From: Bolinopsis microptera | Taxonomy: Eukaryota > Ctenophora > Tentaculata > Lobata > Bolinopsidae | Direction of reading: 5' to 3' | DNA length: 64,000 nucleotides | Assembly: GCF_026151205.1 (NCBI RefSeq) | Contig: NC_087084.1 | Coordinates: forward strand, 13,047,453 to 13,111,452 | Part shown: positions 33,768 to 45,272 of the stretch, piece after piece | Position numbering within the stretch: the first letter of the stretch is position 1 | Layout: the number at the start of each line of letters is the position of its first letter | Program-made: the position numbers and the translations under genes | The notes under the pieces: model-generated | Seen by the model: only the letters and a program-made list of their open reading frames with translations | Database searches by the model: none | Told to the model about the DNA's origin: nothing

Positions 33768-35086
33768 TTTCCTATAAGCAGTGGGGTGGTTAGAATATGA
33801 AGTTATTAATTAAATATTTAATTAATTAAATATTTAATCAATTATTGGCTGACAATACACTTGTACGTGTTGTATAAAGATCACAAGATTAGCTTTTAGT
33901 TCTTAAATATATTATTAAAACAGATGTAAATTTGATGATACTTTGACATTGAAAGGCACTCAACAGGTTTGGACGATTGGGAAAATACTTAAGAGTCGAA
34001 TAAAAACTAAGGAACGAATTGAATAACGGTATATTATACTGCAAGGTGTACACTGTACAGTGCAGTATTATTAAAATATTATAAACTCGTTGTTATAAAA
34101 CAGCGTCGATAACGATAATAATTTATTGTTAATAATGGTGACAATAATTTAAATTTGTTGGCGAATAGAATAATATGAACTGGAATATAATTGATTATTA
34201 AATAATTGATAACTTGTGGGATAGTGCTAAGATAAATCTTAGAAACCTTCAGACTTTTTTTAAAGCAGTCATTTAGAAAACTATCTTGACTGTTTTCTAC
34301 AATGCTAAACAAGAATAAAGTTAGCATGCAGCTTAGGTGTTTTCTCAGAAATAACATATTAGGTAACTTATCCAAAATATATTCCGATAAGTAACGGACT
34401 TGCTAGTTGCTGCTATTCTGAATATAAAATCGTATTTCAAATTAAGCGTATTCTTTAACATAATAACATAATAATTTGATGTAGTGAATTGTTAAATAAT
34501 ACACGTTTAAATTACACGCTACAAAAAAAATGGTTAAAAACGATTGTGATTTATACTTTAATAATGCAGAGTAAAAAATACGATAAAAAATTGTTTGATA
34601 AATTTCCGTTTGGGGACACCACATTTGGAATAGTTTTGAGAAATATTTATCACTGATTATAAGGTTTCAAACCTGCAGTCTATTATAAATATCGATAAAA
34701 TAAAATCTATCTTAAACAAAACTCGGCAGTATCGAAGTAACCCGCCCCTGCCCACGGACAAGCTGTCCGTGGACACCTGCCGGCGGAAAGGGGCGGGCTA
34801 TTTGGATACTGCCCGAAATTCTGCCTCAAACCTTGGCCTTGGGTTACAAAAATAAGATTAACAAATTGAAAAAACAACTGAAAATCTGCTAACAATTCAA
34901 AATATACACAGAAGAGATCAACAACTCTCTGTACTGGTCTAGCCAGAGTAATAATTCAACAAGTAACACTTCATTATACGTGGTTATTTATACCAAAACG
35001 TTTATCATGAGAACAAATATGTGTTCTACACAGTAACCACATATTTGCAGTAACCATACAGTAACCACACTTCTACAGTAACCACA
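33768..35086. other. Intergenic between TRIM-NHL 3' end and Rap2-like gene
   Basis: About 1.3 kb, very AT-rich (TTAATTAAATATTTAATTAA duplicated at 33805-33845). It holds one hairpin element at 34722-34822 and nothing else recognisable. Confidence 0.5.
34722..34822. mobile_element. ~100-bp GC-rich hairpin element
   Basis: The arms CTCGGCAGTATCGAAGTAAC and the complement of TATTTGGATACTGCCCGAAA pair imperfectly, followed inward by CCGCCCC/GGGGCGG. The centre has its own perfect hairpin, CCACGGACAAGCTGTCCGTGG. It stands out against its AT-rich surroundings. Probably a miniature inverted-repeat element; no coding capacity. Confidence 0.7.
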
Positions 35087-35104
35087 CTACAGTAACCACA
35101 CTTT
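35041..35104. repeat. Short repeat (ACAGTAACCAC)n overlapping the TRIM-NHL stop codon
   Basis: About five copies of CAGTAACCACA. The copy at 35087-35104 encodes the last codons and TAG of the TRIM-NHL gene (Val-Trp-Leu-Leu-stop on the minus strand). Confidence 0.75.
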
Positions 35105-38100
35105 GTGGTTGCCAGTATCACATACGGCCACATTGCCATCTTTGTCGACAGCCACAGCCAGGGGCTTCCTAAGGGTGGTGGCTGCTCGTTCTAGGGTAAT
35201 AGATCGGATGAAGGTTCCCTTACTATCAAACACCTGAAGTAAAACACTATCAAACACCTGAAGTAAAATTTGAAAAATTTTGTAAATTTAGTGTTACATA
35301 AATTCATCCTTGATAGCGTAGGATGGTATAAATCTGAGTCGTTAGTAAGCGACATAACACTATTTACACGATTCACTATCTCATTATTCAATTCAAACAG
35401 GTTACTTCAACATTTTAATTGATCGGGGGCCGTGTACGGCAACAACACGAAAAATATTTTTAAATTAGATTCACAAGGAAATAAGATAAGTAAGTTTCAT
35501 AATTGCATACCTGTATACGGTTATTATCACAGTCACAGACAAACACATTGTCACAAATATCCACAGCTAGATCTGAAGGGAACAGGAACTCTCCATCACC
35601 AGAACCTGACAATGAATTACCGATAGAAGATTAAGAATGCCTTAGTTCCCAAATATTGTGCGACGAAAAAATTGGGCGGTCCTCTCGCCCGGATTCAACA
35701 AAAAAAACGAAAGAGCATCTTATTGGACGGGCCCTTTTACCACAAGTAAAGATAGCTGTAATAACTTATGAAGGAGTATGAAAATTAGCGAAAGAGCTAG
35801 AAGAAGCAGAAGCAATTAATCAAAACACAAAATGGGGGCCGACTATTTTCTGTCTAACTTCAAATTTTAAGGTTCACCTGAAAGAAAAATGAACTTAAAG
35901 CCACCCTTACCCCCGCGCCGAACGAACCTTTTTTGCCGAAGTGAGTGATGTATTGTCCCGGTTATCTTGTAAGCAGTGATACGGTGCAGTTCCGTATCGG
36001 TCACGTACACGTTATCTAGGGAGTCTAACGATACTCCGCTCGGTGTCCGCAACTATCGGATAGTGCGATTATTACATTTTTAGTGCGATTATTACATTGT
36101 TAGTGCGATTATTACATTCCAGGTGCGATTATTACATTCTCAGTGCAACAGATACATTCTCGGCGAATTGCCAAACTATCAGATTAAGATCAAAACGCAA
36201 TCCTCTTCAAAACAATACACGAGTGCAGTAGTAAGATTTGTGCGTCAAACAAAAGACAAAAGACACCAATTCAAAATACCCAAACAAAATACCCAAACTA
36301 CTAATCTAAAAGCATGTACAAACATTCTTCTCCAGAATCAACTTTATAAATAGAGTTGGAAATATGTTATTAGCCGAGCCAGAGCATGACTTTAAGGGGG
36401 CTCAAAACGGGGGAGAACACGTCTTATTAGGTGGGATTAATATTTAAGAATTCTTTCGGGTGAAGTTATGCTGTTCATTAATTAGCAATCTATGATAAGC
36501 CCTAATTAGGTTACATTTAAAAGAGGAAACTAATTAGCTAATTAGCTACCTGTCCTGGAAGAGCACCTTCTTCGCCAATAGTTCTCAAATAAACACCTTC
36601 TCGTGTGAAAACCTTCACCTGCGAGGGTTTGTGTGACAACCAGTTAGTGTAATACTAGAACAATGGTAACAAAACGTTGAAACATTATATCAATCAACAC
36701 GAGACATTAATTAGGGCTTTTCTGAAAACAAAAACGTAGAGATCAAAGTTATGGAAGATCTCATCCTTTTATTTTTATAGAATAGTAACTGTGGGGCGGT
36801 GGTGCAAGTGCCTCTGACAGCGATAAATTAATTAGCTTGCAAGCTTACAGTATTCAAATTATTAAATTCCAGAATCACTGTCATGCCCCATGAGTCACCA
36901 TTACCTTGCCCCACCTCCCCACTAGTATTATCATCGTGTCATAATCTCTGGTAATAGTTCCCCGGGATACTGGTAATACTGAACCCAAATATGTATGGGA
37001 ATATTATGCTAATTTCGGCTTCAAGTAATAACAACAAGATGAAAAGAGTAAAGGTTAATATGACAGAAACAAGGCTGTAGACACGCGCTGACACAGTGTC
37101 ACCCTGTGTTATTCACATTGTCATTATGATAAGAATAGACAGCAGACTAGACAAACGCACAAACTGGCTAGTTCCAGTAACCAATAGGGGGAATATTAGT
37201 AGACAGCACGGTGGTAGTATTAGACAACATTAGGCAACGTTAGGCAACGTTAGGCAACGTTAGGCAACGTTCAAACTAAGCAAATTGAACTGAGCTTGTA
37301 GTGCTTCAAGCTAACATCTGATATAAAATGCAATACTAGTTCTACTCAAATGACAAAGCAACTAGTGACAAAAGCTCAAGCAAACAAATCACGGAATGGT
37401 TATCAAATGATCAGAACAAGCTACAGACGCTCAATCAAAGCGGGTGCGGGGTTGCAGCGGTACCTAATTAAATGATCACAATCACGTGAAAATCTTCAAA
37501 CATATAAACTGTGCTTTGATCTGACCACCTTTATTTTCTTCAAATCACCGTCTTTAACAGTCGCTGGTAACTACACATTCCTTTCAGGTAACTACACAGG
37601 TAACTACACATTCCTTGCAGGTAACTACACATTCCTTGCGTGAGCCAGGTCTGAAAATGTAGCTGAAGAGGTTGAGGTTAGTCAGGTGGGTGTGAAGTTT
37701 AATTTAGAAAATTAGGAAATTATTTTAACTTTAATGTACTGAGTAAAAGTGGTGGAGCTAGCTTATTTTGAGAAACGTGAAATAAGGGGCTTAACTGGAA
37801 ATTGGTTAATAAATGGATTAAGTTAATTGATTGATTAATTTAGGAGAAACCAACACAGAGTGCATGCAAATCAGATGCAATGTCAAAAGAGAGAAGAGCG
37901 ATTCATTCTTAGAAATTATAAAGACTAAAGAGCTTTTAGATAGATATAAGCAATTCAGCATTCAATAATTTAGGAAATATCATGAACAACACAATAACAT
38001 AATTCTTAATTCTCTTCCCGGATCATTAGTTCAAATAGCTGTTTAATTTGATGGACGAACAATTTGTTATTTGCAAAACACCAAATAAACGATGCTGTCT

Positions 38101-41100
38101 ACTGAAAAGTGAATTATTAAAATCTAGAAACAAAACACGAAACAAAGAAACCATATTCGTAACACAACCTGTGCAATGTGCATTGGCAACTTCAAACAAA
38201 ATCGTATCAAGAAAAGGTATGAAATTAGCATTAACGACTAAAACGCATGTATCAAATTAAACTGTTACAACGTTCGATCGACAAAATACTGATTGATATC
38301 ACAAAATAACTGGACGCATAATCAAATACAGTACGATGAGCAATAATAAACGCGATAAATGTATCACTCGTACCATGACGTTTCTATGAGTTTCATTTTC
38401 ACTCTAGGAATGCAAGGACATATCTACAGTGTAATTAATTCTATTCAGAATTGCACAAATACATACCTGCCCAGCGTAAAATGTTCAACATTATATGCGC
38501 GAAATCGCTTACAGTAATTCAAAAAGAGAGCTGGTGGAGATGGGATAGCAGAAGAGGAATTAAAGCTGATAAAATCAAGACACAGACATGCAGTGTAATT
38601 AACTAATTGATTAGCTAATTACAGTGTAATTAACTAATTAGACAGTTAAACTCACACAATGATTAGTGGTATCAGCAACCACCACCAGCCCGGTCCTGCT
38701 TATCTCAACCCCACGTGGGCCCTTCAACTCTACATCAGCTGGGTTCAGCTTTCTGGGGAGGTGCGTAAAACTCAACATTAAATACTCAACTCTACATCAG
38801 CTGGGTTCAGCTTTCTGGGGAGGTGTGTAAAACTCAACTTAAATACTCAACTCTACATCAGCTGGGTTCAGCTTTCTGGGGAGGTGTGTAAAACTCAACT
38901 TAAATACTCAACTCTACATCAGCTGGGTTCAGCTTTCTGGGGAGGTGTGTAAAACTCAACTTAAATACTCAACTCTACATCAGCTGGGTTCAACTTTCTG
39001 GGGAGGTGTGTAAAACTCAACTTAAATACTCAACTCTACATCAGCTGGGTTCAGCTTTCTGGGGAGGTGTGTAAAACTCAACTTAAATACTCAACTCTAC
39101 ATCAGCTGGGTTCAACTTTCTGGGGAGGTGTGTAAAACTCAACTTAAATACTCAACTCTACATCAGCTGGGTTCAACTTTCTGGGGAGGTGTGTAAAACT
39201 CAACTTAAATACTCAACTCTACATCAGCTGGGTTCAACTTTCTGGGGAGGTGTGTAAAACTCAACTTAAATACTCAACTCTACATCAGCTGGGTTCAACT
39301 TTCTGGGGAGGTGTGTAAAACTCAACTTAAATACTCAACTCTACATCAGCTGGGTTCAACTTTCTGGGGAGGTGTGTAAAACTCAACTTAAATACTCAAC
39401 TCTACATCAGCTGGGTTCAACTTTCTGGGGAGGTGTGTAAAACTCAACTTAAATACTCAACTCTACATCAGCTGGGTTCAACTTTCTGGGGAGGTGTGTA
39501 AAACTCAACTTAAATACTCAACTCTACATCAGCTGGGTTCAACTTTCTGGGGAGGTGTGTAAAACTCAACTTAAATACTCAACTCTACATCAGCTGGGTT
39601 CAACTTTCTGGGGAGGTGTGTAAAACTCAACTTAAATACTCAACTCTACATCAGCTGGGTTCAACTTTCTGGGGAGGTGTGTAAAACTCAACTTAAATAC
39701 TCAACTCTACATCAGCTGGGTTCAACTTTCTGGGGAGGTGTGTAAAACTCAACTTAAATACTCAACTCTACATCAGCTGGGTTCAACTTTCTGGGGAGGT
39801 GTGTAAAACTCAACTTAAATACTCAACTCTACATCAGCTGGGTTCAACTTTCTGGGGAGGTGTGTAAAACTCAACTTAAATACTCAACTCTACATCAGCT
39901 GGGTTCAGCTTTCTGGGGAGGTGTGTAAAACTCAACTTAAATACTCAACTCTACATCAGCTGGGTTCAACTTTCTGGGGAGGTGTGTAAAACTCAACTTA
40001 AATACTCAACTCTACATCAGCTGGGTTCAACTTTCTGGGGAGGTGTGTAAAACTCAACTTAAATACTCAACATCTTAAAAACTGAAGATCATCTACAGTG
40101 TCATCACTCATCATCATTTAGAAATAAATTTTAAATTAAATCAATCATTGAAACTTTATAATGGTGGATTATTAGAGTAGGAAGGAAAATGGCTAACATT
40201 TTCTTGGGGAGGTATGGATCACTTGTTTCACGCTTAGTCACATCAGACTTAGTCTCTAAAGAGTCTCTACTATCTCTACGAATGTAAGAGTCGTAGCCTT
40301 TCCTTTTAGAATCTCTGTGATGGTGATTATCACCTGTGAATGTGAAAATGTGATTATTTGGGGTATTAATTGCGTTCCAATCTCGATGTTGTACGATAAT
40401 TGAGATTAAAAACTTACGATAATTGAGATTGAAAACTTACGATAATCTCTGGAATCCCTGTAGTCCCTGTAATCCCAGGAATCCCTGTAGTCACGTGAGG
40501 ACCTGATGTGATCTCTGGTGGAAACACTGAGCCCAGCTGATTTGTAGTCGTAGTATCCCGCTGGTGATCTGTGTTCATCGGACTGTGAAGAGTAAATTGA
40601 TTATAGAATTGTACCAGATCAAAATTAAATGCAAGACAGGAAGTCGATTTTAGCCTTTTTAAGGCAAACATTCCATGTCATTATTGAATGATTCTAATTT
40701 AGGTGTTTTTTAAAAGTTGGATCAATGAGAAATACGTACCCGGTAAGGTTTGCGGTGAGCTGTATCAACAGGACTACCCTCCAGAGAAGAAGACCTCTCC
40801 ACGGAGTGTCCTATCACGGGTGAGTGAGGCTGTGTTTTACCTCTCGCTCCTATTTCATGTGTAAATTTACCCTCTGAGGATATTTTGTTTTAACAAAAAA
40901 CTCCCACGCACAGAGCTAGAGCTTGTAGGTAAAATAATCGTGTAATTTAAGAAGCTTTAACTTGTGATGGAGGTAGATTTGCAAAATAAACGTCGACTTA
41001 CTAGGGCTGTAAAATAAATGTCAACTTACTAGGGCTGTAAAATAAACGTCGACTAACTGGGGCTGTAAAATAAATTTAGACTTACTGGGGCTGTAAACAG

Positions 41101-44100
41101 CTATTCTGTGTTTAGAACTATCAGCTACGTAGAAATATCCAGCCTTGTCGACAGCTACCCCATTAGGGTTCTTTAGTTGTCCAAGAAGATTAGTGTTCAT
41201 CTGTTGGTGGAATGCAAATTCATGATCAATAAAAAACAAAATTATAGACTCCCATGTTTCATTGAAATCATTGAAACTCTCTTATCTGATGAGATATGCA
41301 CAATCTTTTTAATTTTACGAAGTTAGGATGTGAAATTAAAACTTCATCAATTTGCTAAACATTCTCAAAATCTATTTGGTTCCTTATAACTTACCGTAGT
41401 GATCTCCTCAAGGAAGGATCCAGTTTTCTCGAATATCTGAAGAGAATTTGCCCTGTCTACAACAACTACATACCCAAGAGGGTGGAATGTAACCCCCGTC
41501 GGAAACTTGAAATCTCCAGCCTCTGGAAAGTGCAGGAATAAAGTTTAGAGGATAAGAGGATTATAGGAGGATTTGCTAACATATTATGCTAACAAGGCCA
41601 AAGATGAATATTGTCATGTAGGCTTGCGCTTGGGCATGATATTAAGTTAATATAGATTAAGTGGTCTTAAGTCGAACTAGAACGCACAATATCAGATGAG
41701 GTAAAATATCTTACCCTGTCCCTCAGTGCCGAGCAAATGAGGATTTTCTCCAATACTGCAGTAATTGAAGGAACCATAAACTCTTCCGAGCGATGGCATC
41801 TTGCTTATCGGACACAACTTGAACTTAGGAATCCTCCTGTTCAACTCAACTTCAGGCCGATAAGCTGTTATCTCAGCTATCCGTGTACGCACCAAGGGTG
41901 CCAGTCCTACAAGGTCTTTCATGTTTCCTTGGTAGAAGAGAGCACTCATGAAGTCGAGGCTGCACTGGGAGCTGTCCACAGCGTATCTTAGTTCTTTATA
42001 TTTTCCTCGTAGTCGATCTGAGCGTGACTTAGCCTTCGTTGATATTTCTTCTAGCAATGTTTTTTCTTGTGCTTTCATCTGATAAGAAAACGATTTTAGA
42101 AGACAGGCATTATTAAGGTTTACATTAAAGAGTTTTTAGGATGAACAGAGATTTCCATTACATTAAATTTAAACACTTCCACATAATACCTGAGCGATCA
42201 AACTTTCAGTAGCCTCTTTAATTTCTTGTTTGACTTTCTCATCATGCTCTGACTCTTTGGTGTCTTCTTCAACTGCATCTATCAGGCGCTTTAATGGCTC
42301 TATCTTGGCTCTTGCCCTCTCGACCTACAAGCAGAAAAGTCTTGAATTAATCTTCACACCTTTTAAATCAAATAATCATCATAAATTGTGATTTAGTTTT
42401 TGTTGATTTTTGAATGCTCTGTTTGGAATTTCACTTAATTAACTGTAGAATACAGAGAACTGAAAAATAAATAATTTCTTAATTAAATTTAAATTGTTTT
42501 ATTAACTAACCTCCTCTTGAAGTTTTCTCCTCTTGGCTGAAGTAAACTCTTTAACAAACCCATAATTGTGATTCTTATGGTTAATGAGTGTGCAATCCCG
42601 ACAGATCATAGCATCACACGGTTCACAGTACAAGTTTAGTTCATGTTCCTTGTGGTGTACACAGTTCTCTGATTTGACATAAGTGACAGCAATATTCTCT
42701 TTTAGTTCCTTGTGGGTCAGGAGCTGGTGGTTGCTGACTGCTTTTATGTTGAGGTGCACTTTTTTACACTTTTCACAGAAATCTGTTTCACATTCCAAAC
42801 ACCTGAAGGAATTTCAGTTAATTTAGTTTTCACAGATTTGATAAGCAATGTACAAACATTTTTCAGGTGCCTTCAATTGAGTGCTGTTTTAAGTTAAAGT
42901 TTCAGCATCAAACATTTTAATAACATTCATTATTAATTTATAGCATATATTTGATGATGTTTGACATTTTAAATTTAATTACCAATAGAGAGAAAATTCC
43001 TCACAAGTACTACACGTTTTGACCTCTTTTTCCTGAGTTGTTTCCTCACCTGCCTCTACAAGTTTCACATGCTTATCCAGAATAGCGTTTATTGGCAACA
43101 AGTCAACTGTTGGCAAGTTTAGTTTGACATTACGAAGGCAGATTGGGCAACTCACTGCGTTTTCTTCACTGATCTGCAATATTCAATTTGATCAAGTCAC
43201 AATTTATCTGAACTGAATTTCTAATGAAGACAAATATCCTGTAAATGTTAATTGGATTCCCTTATTTAATGGAATTAAATAAGAGTTTCAAAAATGTTTA
43301 ATAGTTACAACAGTACTATAATCTGAAACATTGAAAGATACTGATTAATTTCCTAGTTAAACATGACTTAGTTATTAAGACGGAAGGGAATCAAAACTAC
43401 TCACTCTTTTCTGAATACACGAGCTGCAAAAGGTGTGCATACAAGGAAGTATTCGAGGGTGTTGGAACCGCTCAGTACACAGAGGACAGTCTAATGACTT
43501 TATACTTCTTACAGCCAGAATTGCCATATCTTTTTTAACTTCAATCACATTTTCTTCTTCTATCTCCATTTCGTCTGCAAAATTATGATTCAGATTGCCA
43601 AATTATAACTATTATAGCAGCCCGATACAATCTTATTCTGGAAATTTATTCGGTAAATCTGAATTCTGGGAGCGCACCTTCAGTGTTCTCGTCATCTAAT
43701 GAGTCACTCCCAGCTCTTGATGATTCTGGGTACACGCTTCTTATTGATTCCAACTGCTTCTCAATTGAAACAACTCTTGGTTTGATGTCTGATCTCTGTT
43801 CAAATTTCATTTTAATAGGACTGAAACTGAAAAAAGGGGTTTTTCACAACGAATAATGTTCTTTATCAAAGTGTTCTTTGGTCTAACTAATTTGAATATT
43901 CATTCTTCACAGAAAATAAAATTAAACAAACAGCCAGTAAGAACAGATAATTTAAGTATCAGAAAAATAGTTGTGTTAACTTCATAATTATTTCAAACCT
44001 CTCAGACATAACTGGAGTTTTAGTGATAGGCAATGTATCTATTTCTTTTGCAGGCAACTTAGGAGTCTCAGGACTTAATGATTTGGCTTTGGATTTTGGA

Positions 44101-44246
44101 TCTTGAAACATACCATCTAGTAATGCTCCAACTCCGCGTGTGTACAGCTTGTGATTGTGGTTGTTTTTGTCTTCATATTTGATAATGGGACTAAGTTCTT
44201 GAGATTCGGGAAATTCACCATCTTCCAACTCACTACTTTGAGACAT
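35087..44246 (-). CDS. TRIM-NHL protein (RING, two B-boxes, coiled coil, six NHL repeats), 17 exons
   Basis: Exons: 43999-44246, 43678-43826, 43405-43574, 42983-43173, 42511-42802, 42190-42324, 41715-42078, 41395-41522, 41086-41200, 40740-40849, 40441-40582, 40198-40333, 38656-38752, 36550-36618, 35911-36052, 35511-35605, 35087-35233. They total 2730 nt, 909 aa; phases close. Residues 1-157 are a polar leader. RING, residues 158-200: CPLC, then LPCMHTFCSSC, then CPIC. B-box 1 (CSTC, WCLEC, FCEKC) and B-box 2 (CVHHKEHELNLYCEPC) lie at 240-345, and a coiled coil at 350-430. NHL repeats start near 517. Such proteins are E3 ubiquitin ligases and RNA-binding repressors (TRIM2/3/71, Brat families). 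There is no filamin domain. A 130-residue Arg/Asp/Tyr-rich insert (598-727) splits NHL 2 and 3. Weakest junction: exon 12 donor GTTAGC. Confidence 0.93.
35231..35281. repeat. 24-bp duplication of the last TRIM-NHL acceptor
   Basis: Two copies of ACACTATCAAACACCTGAAG plus TAAA give two identical acceptors, TTTTACTTCAG followed by GTGTTTGATAG, with exon ends at 35233 and 35257. The 24-nt difference is in frame and stop-free, so the distal acceptor would add VFDSVLLQ. Confidence 0.85.
36061..36145. repeat. 20-bp repeat (TAGTGCGATTATTACATTNN) abutting a TRIM-NHL acceptor
   Basis: Four full copies and part of a fifth start eight bases from the exon 15 boundary (36052), so they replace the usual pyrimidine tract on the minus strand. 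Confidence 0.85.
36619..38655. other. TRIM-NHL intron 13
   Basis: Two kilobases without a recognisable exon. Small repeats include TAGGCAACGT x4-5 at 37219-37270 and GTAACTACACATTCCTTGCA x3 at 37567-37640. A plus-strand 70-aa ORF at 38048-38260 has no family resemblance. Confidence 0.5.
38725..40070. repeat. 61-bp minisatellite x ~22 containing a splice acceptor
   Basis: The unit runs CTCAACTCTACATCAGCTGG, then GTTCAACTTTCTGGGGAGGT, then GTGTAAAACTCAACTTAAATA. On the minus strand each copy reads CACCTCCCCAG then AAAGTTGAACCCAGCTGATG. That is the acceptor and first 27-28 bases of TRIM-NHL exon 13 (38656-38752). Only the copy at 38725-38752 continues into the true exon; others run into TAA after 12 codons. 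Copies differ mainly by AGC/AAC. Confidence 0.95.
40393..40445. repeat. 23-bp duplication of a TRIM-NHL donor
   Basis: ACGATAATTGAGATT recurs with a 23-bp period (40393, 40416, 40439). Two copies carry CTTACGAT, giving donors ATC/GTAAGT at 40440 and 40417. The distal donor would shift the frame. Confidence 0.8.
40984..41096. repeat. 28-bp repeat x4 containing a TRIM-NHL donor
   Basis: The unit CTTACTAGGGCTGTAAAATA plus AATGTCAA appears four times. On the minus strand each reads TTTTACAG CCCCA GTAAGT or a near variant, combining an acceptor-like and a donor-like signal four to five bases apart. The copy at 41077-41096 is the true exon 9 donor (exon start 41086). Confidence 0.85.
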
Positions 44247-44338
44247 AATCTGTAAAGAAACTGTTACAACAAAACATGATAGCATATCACTTAAAATGAA
44301 GACTCTTAATTAACAATAAAATAAATTTGTTTTGATGA

Positions 44339-44342
44339 TTAA
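44339..44342. other. piggyBac TTAA target site, left
   Basis: TTAA immediately precedes the left terminus CCCTTAAACAGCGAAG, matching TTAA at 52380-52383 after the right terminus. It is 93 bp upstream of the TRIM-NHL ATG. Confidence 0.85.
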
Positions 44343-45272
44343 CCCTTAAACAGCGAAGAGCACTCCATGTGGAGTGCCCCTCCAATGTTTTACCATTTGT
44401 GTTCCACATGTAGTAGCAATACCGGTGATACGCCAGCTATCTATCGGCAAGAACACTACCTATCGCCTAAACTATCTGTTTTTTACAAAAATTACTATTT
44501 AACATAGTTATGGTTAATTATTAGTTAAAAAAAGGCCAAAAATTGCATTAAATATGTCTAGCGGAGAACCGTCCAGTTGGACGACTAGGTATATGTTACT
44601 TTAAAGTGATCTGATTGGTAAGTAAACACCACGTGGACAGCGGATCACATGTCATGTCACAAAGCGCATTGCAATCCAATCGGAGGAGCTTCAAATAACT
44701 CAATTATTGAGTTGCACCTTTGAGCTAATGCTCGCTAGTATAAAAACCAATGAGAGCGCACGATTATCTCTTGTGACTGATATTAACGAATCACGAAACC
44801 GGATCAAAATATTCGGTAATTTGTCATCGATGATTTATGCTTTGCTCCTGTATTTGTCTTCCTATAAAGAAACCCGGCTACTGTGATTGTGATATCGGCC
44901 ACTCTTCTTCATTGTTCTTCAGTGTGATTTGCATAATTTCGGCAGATGCTCTCATTTGATAGTTTGATGTCGTTTTTTGCAAAATTGCGAATCCCCACTT
45001 CGTAGTATTGTGCAATCAATTTGAAATACATTTTTTGTTTCAGAGTTGCAGCTCAGCACTTATATTCTCCTTTATGGACAAGGAAGTTGGTATTCTATTG
45101 AAATAGTACAGCTACAGCTAAGTTCAAATCGACAGTAAAAATAATCCATTTATTTTGTGTGTTGCAATCTATTCAATTACGTTCAAAGCTGATACTTTGA
45201 CAAACTTTTCTCATTACGTACGTGTGAACATCAAGAATATAGTTATTAAACCAGTGCTATTTAATTTTAAAG

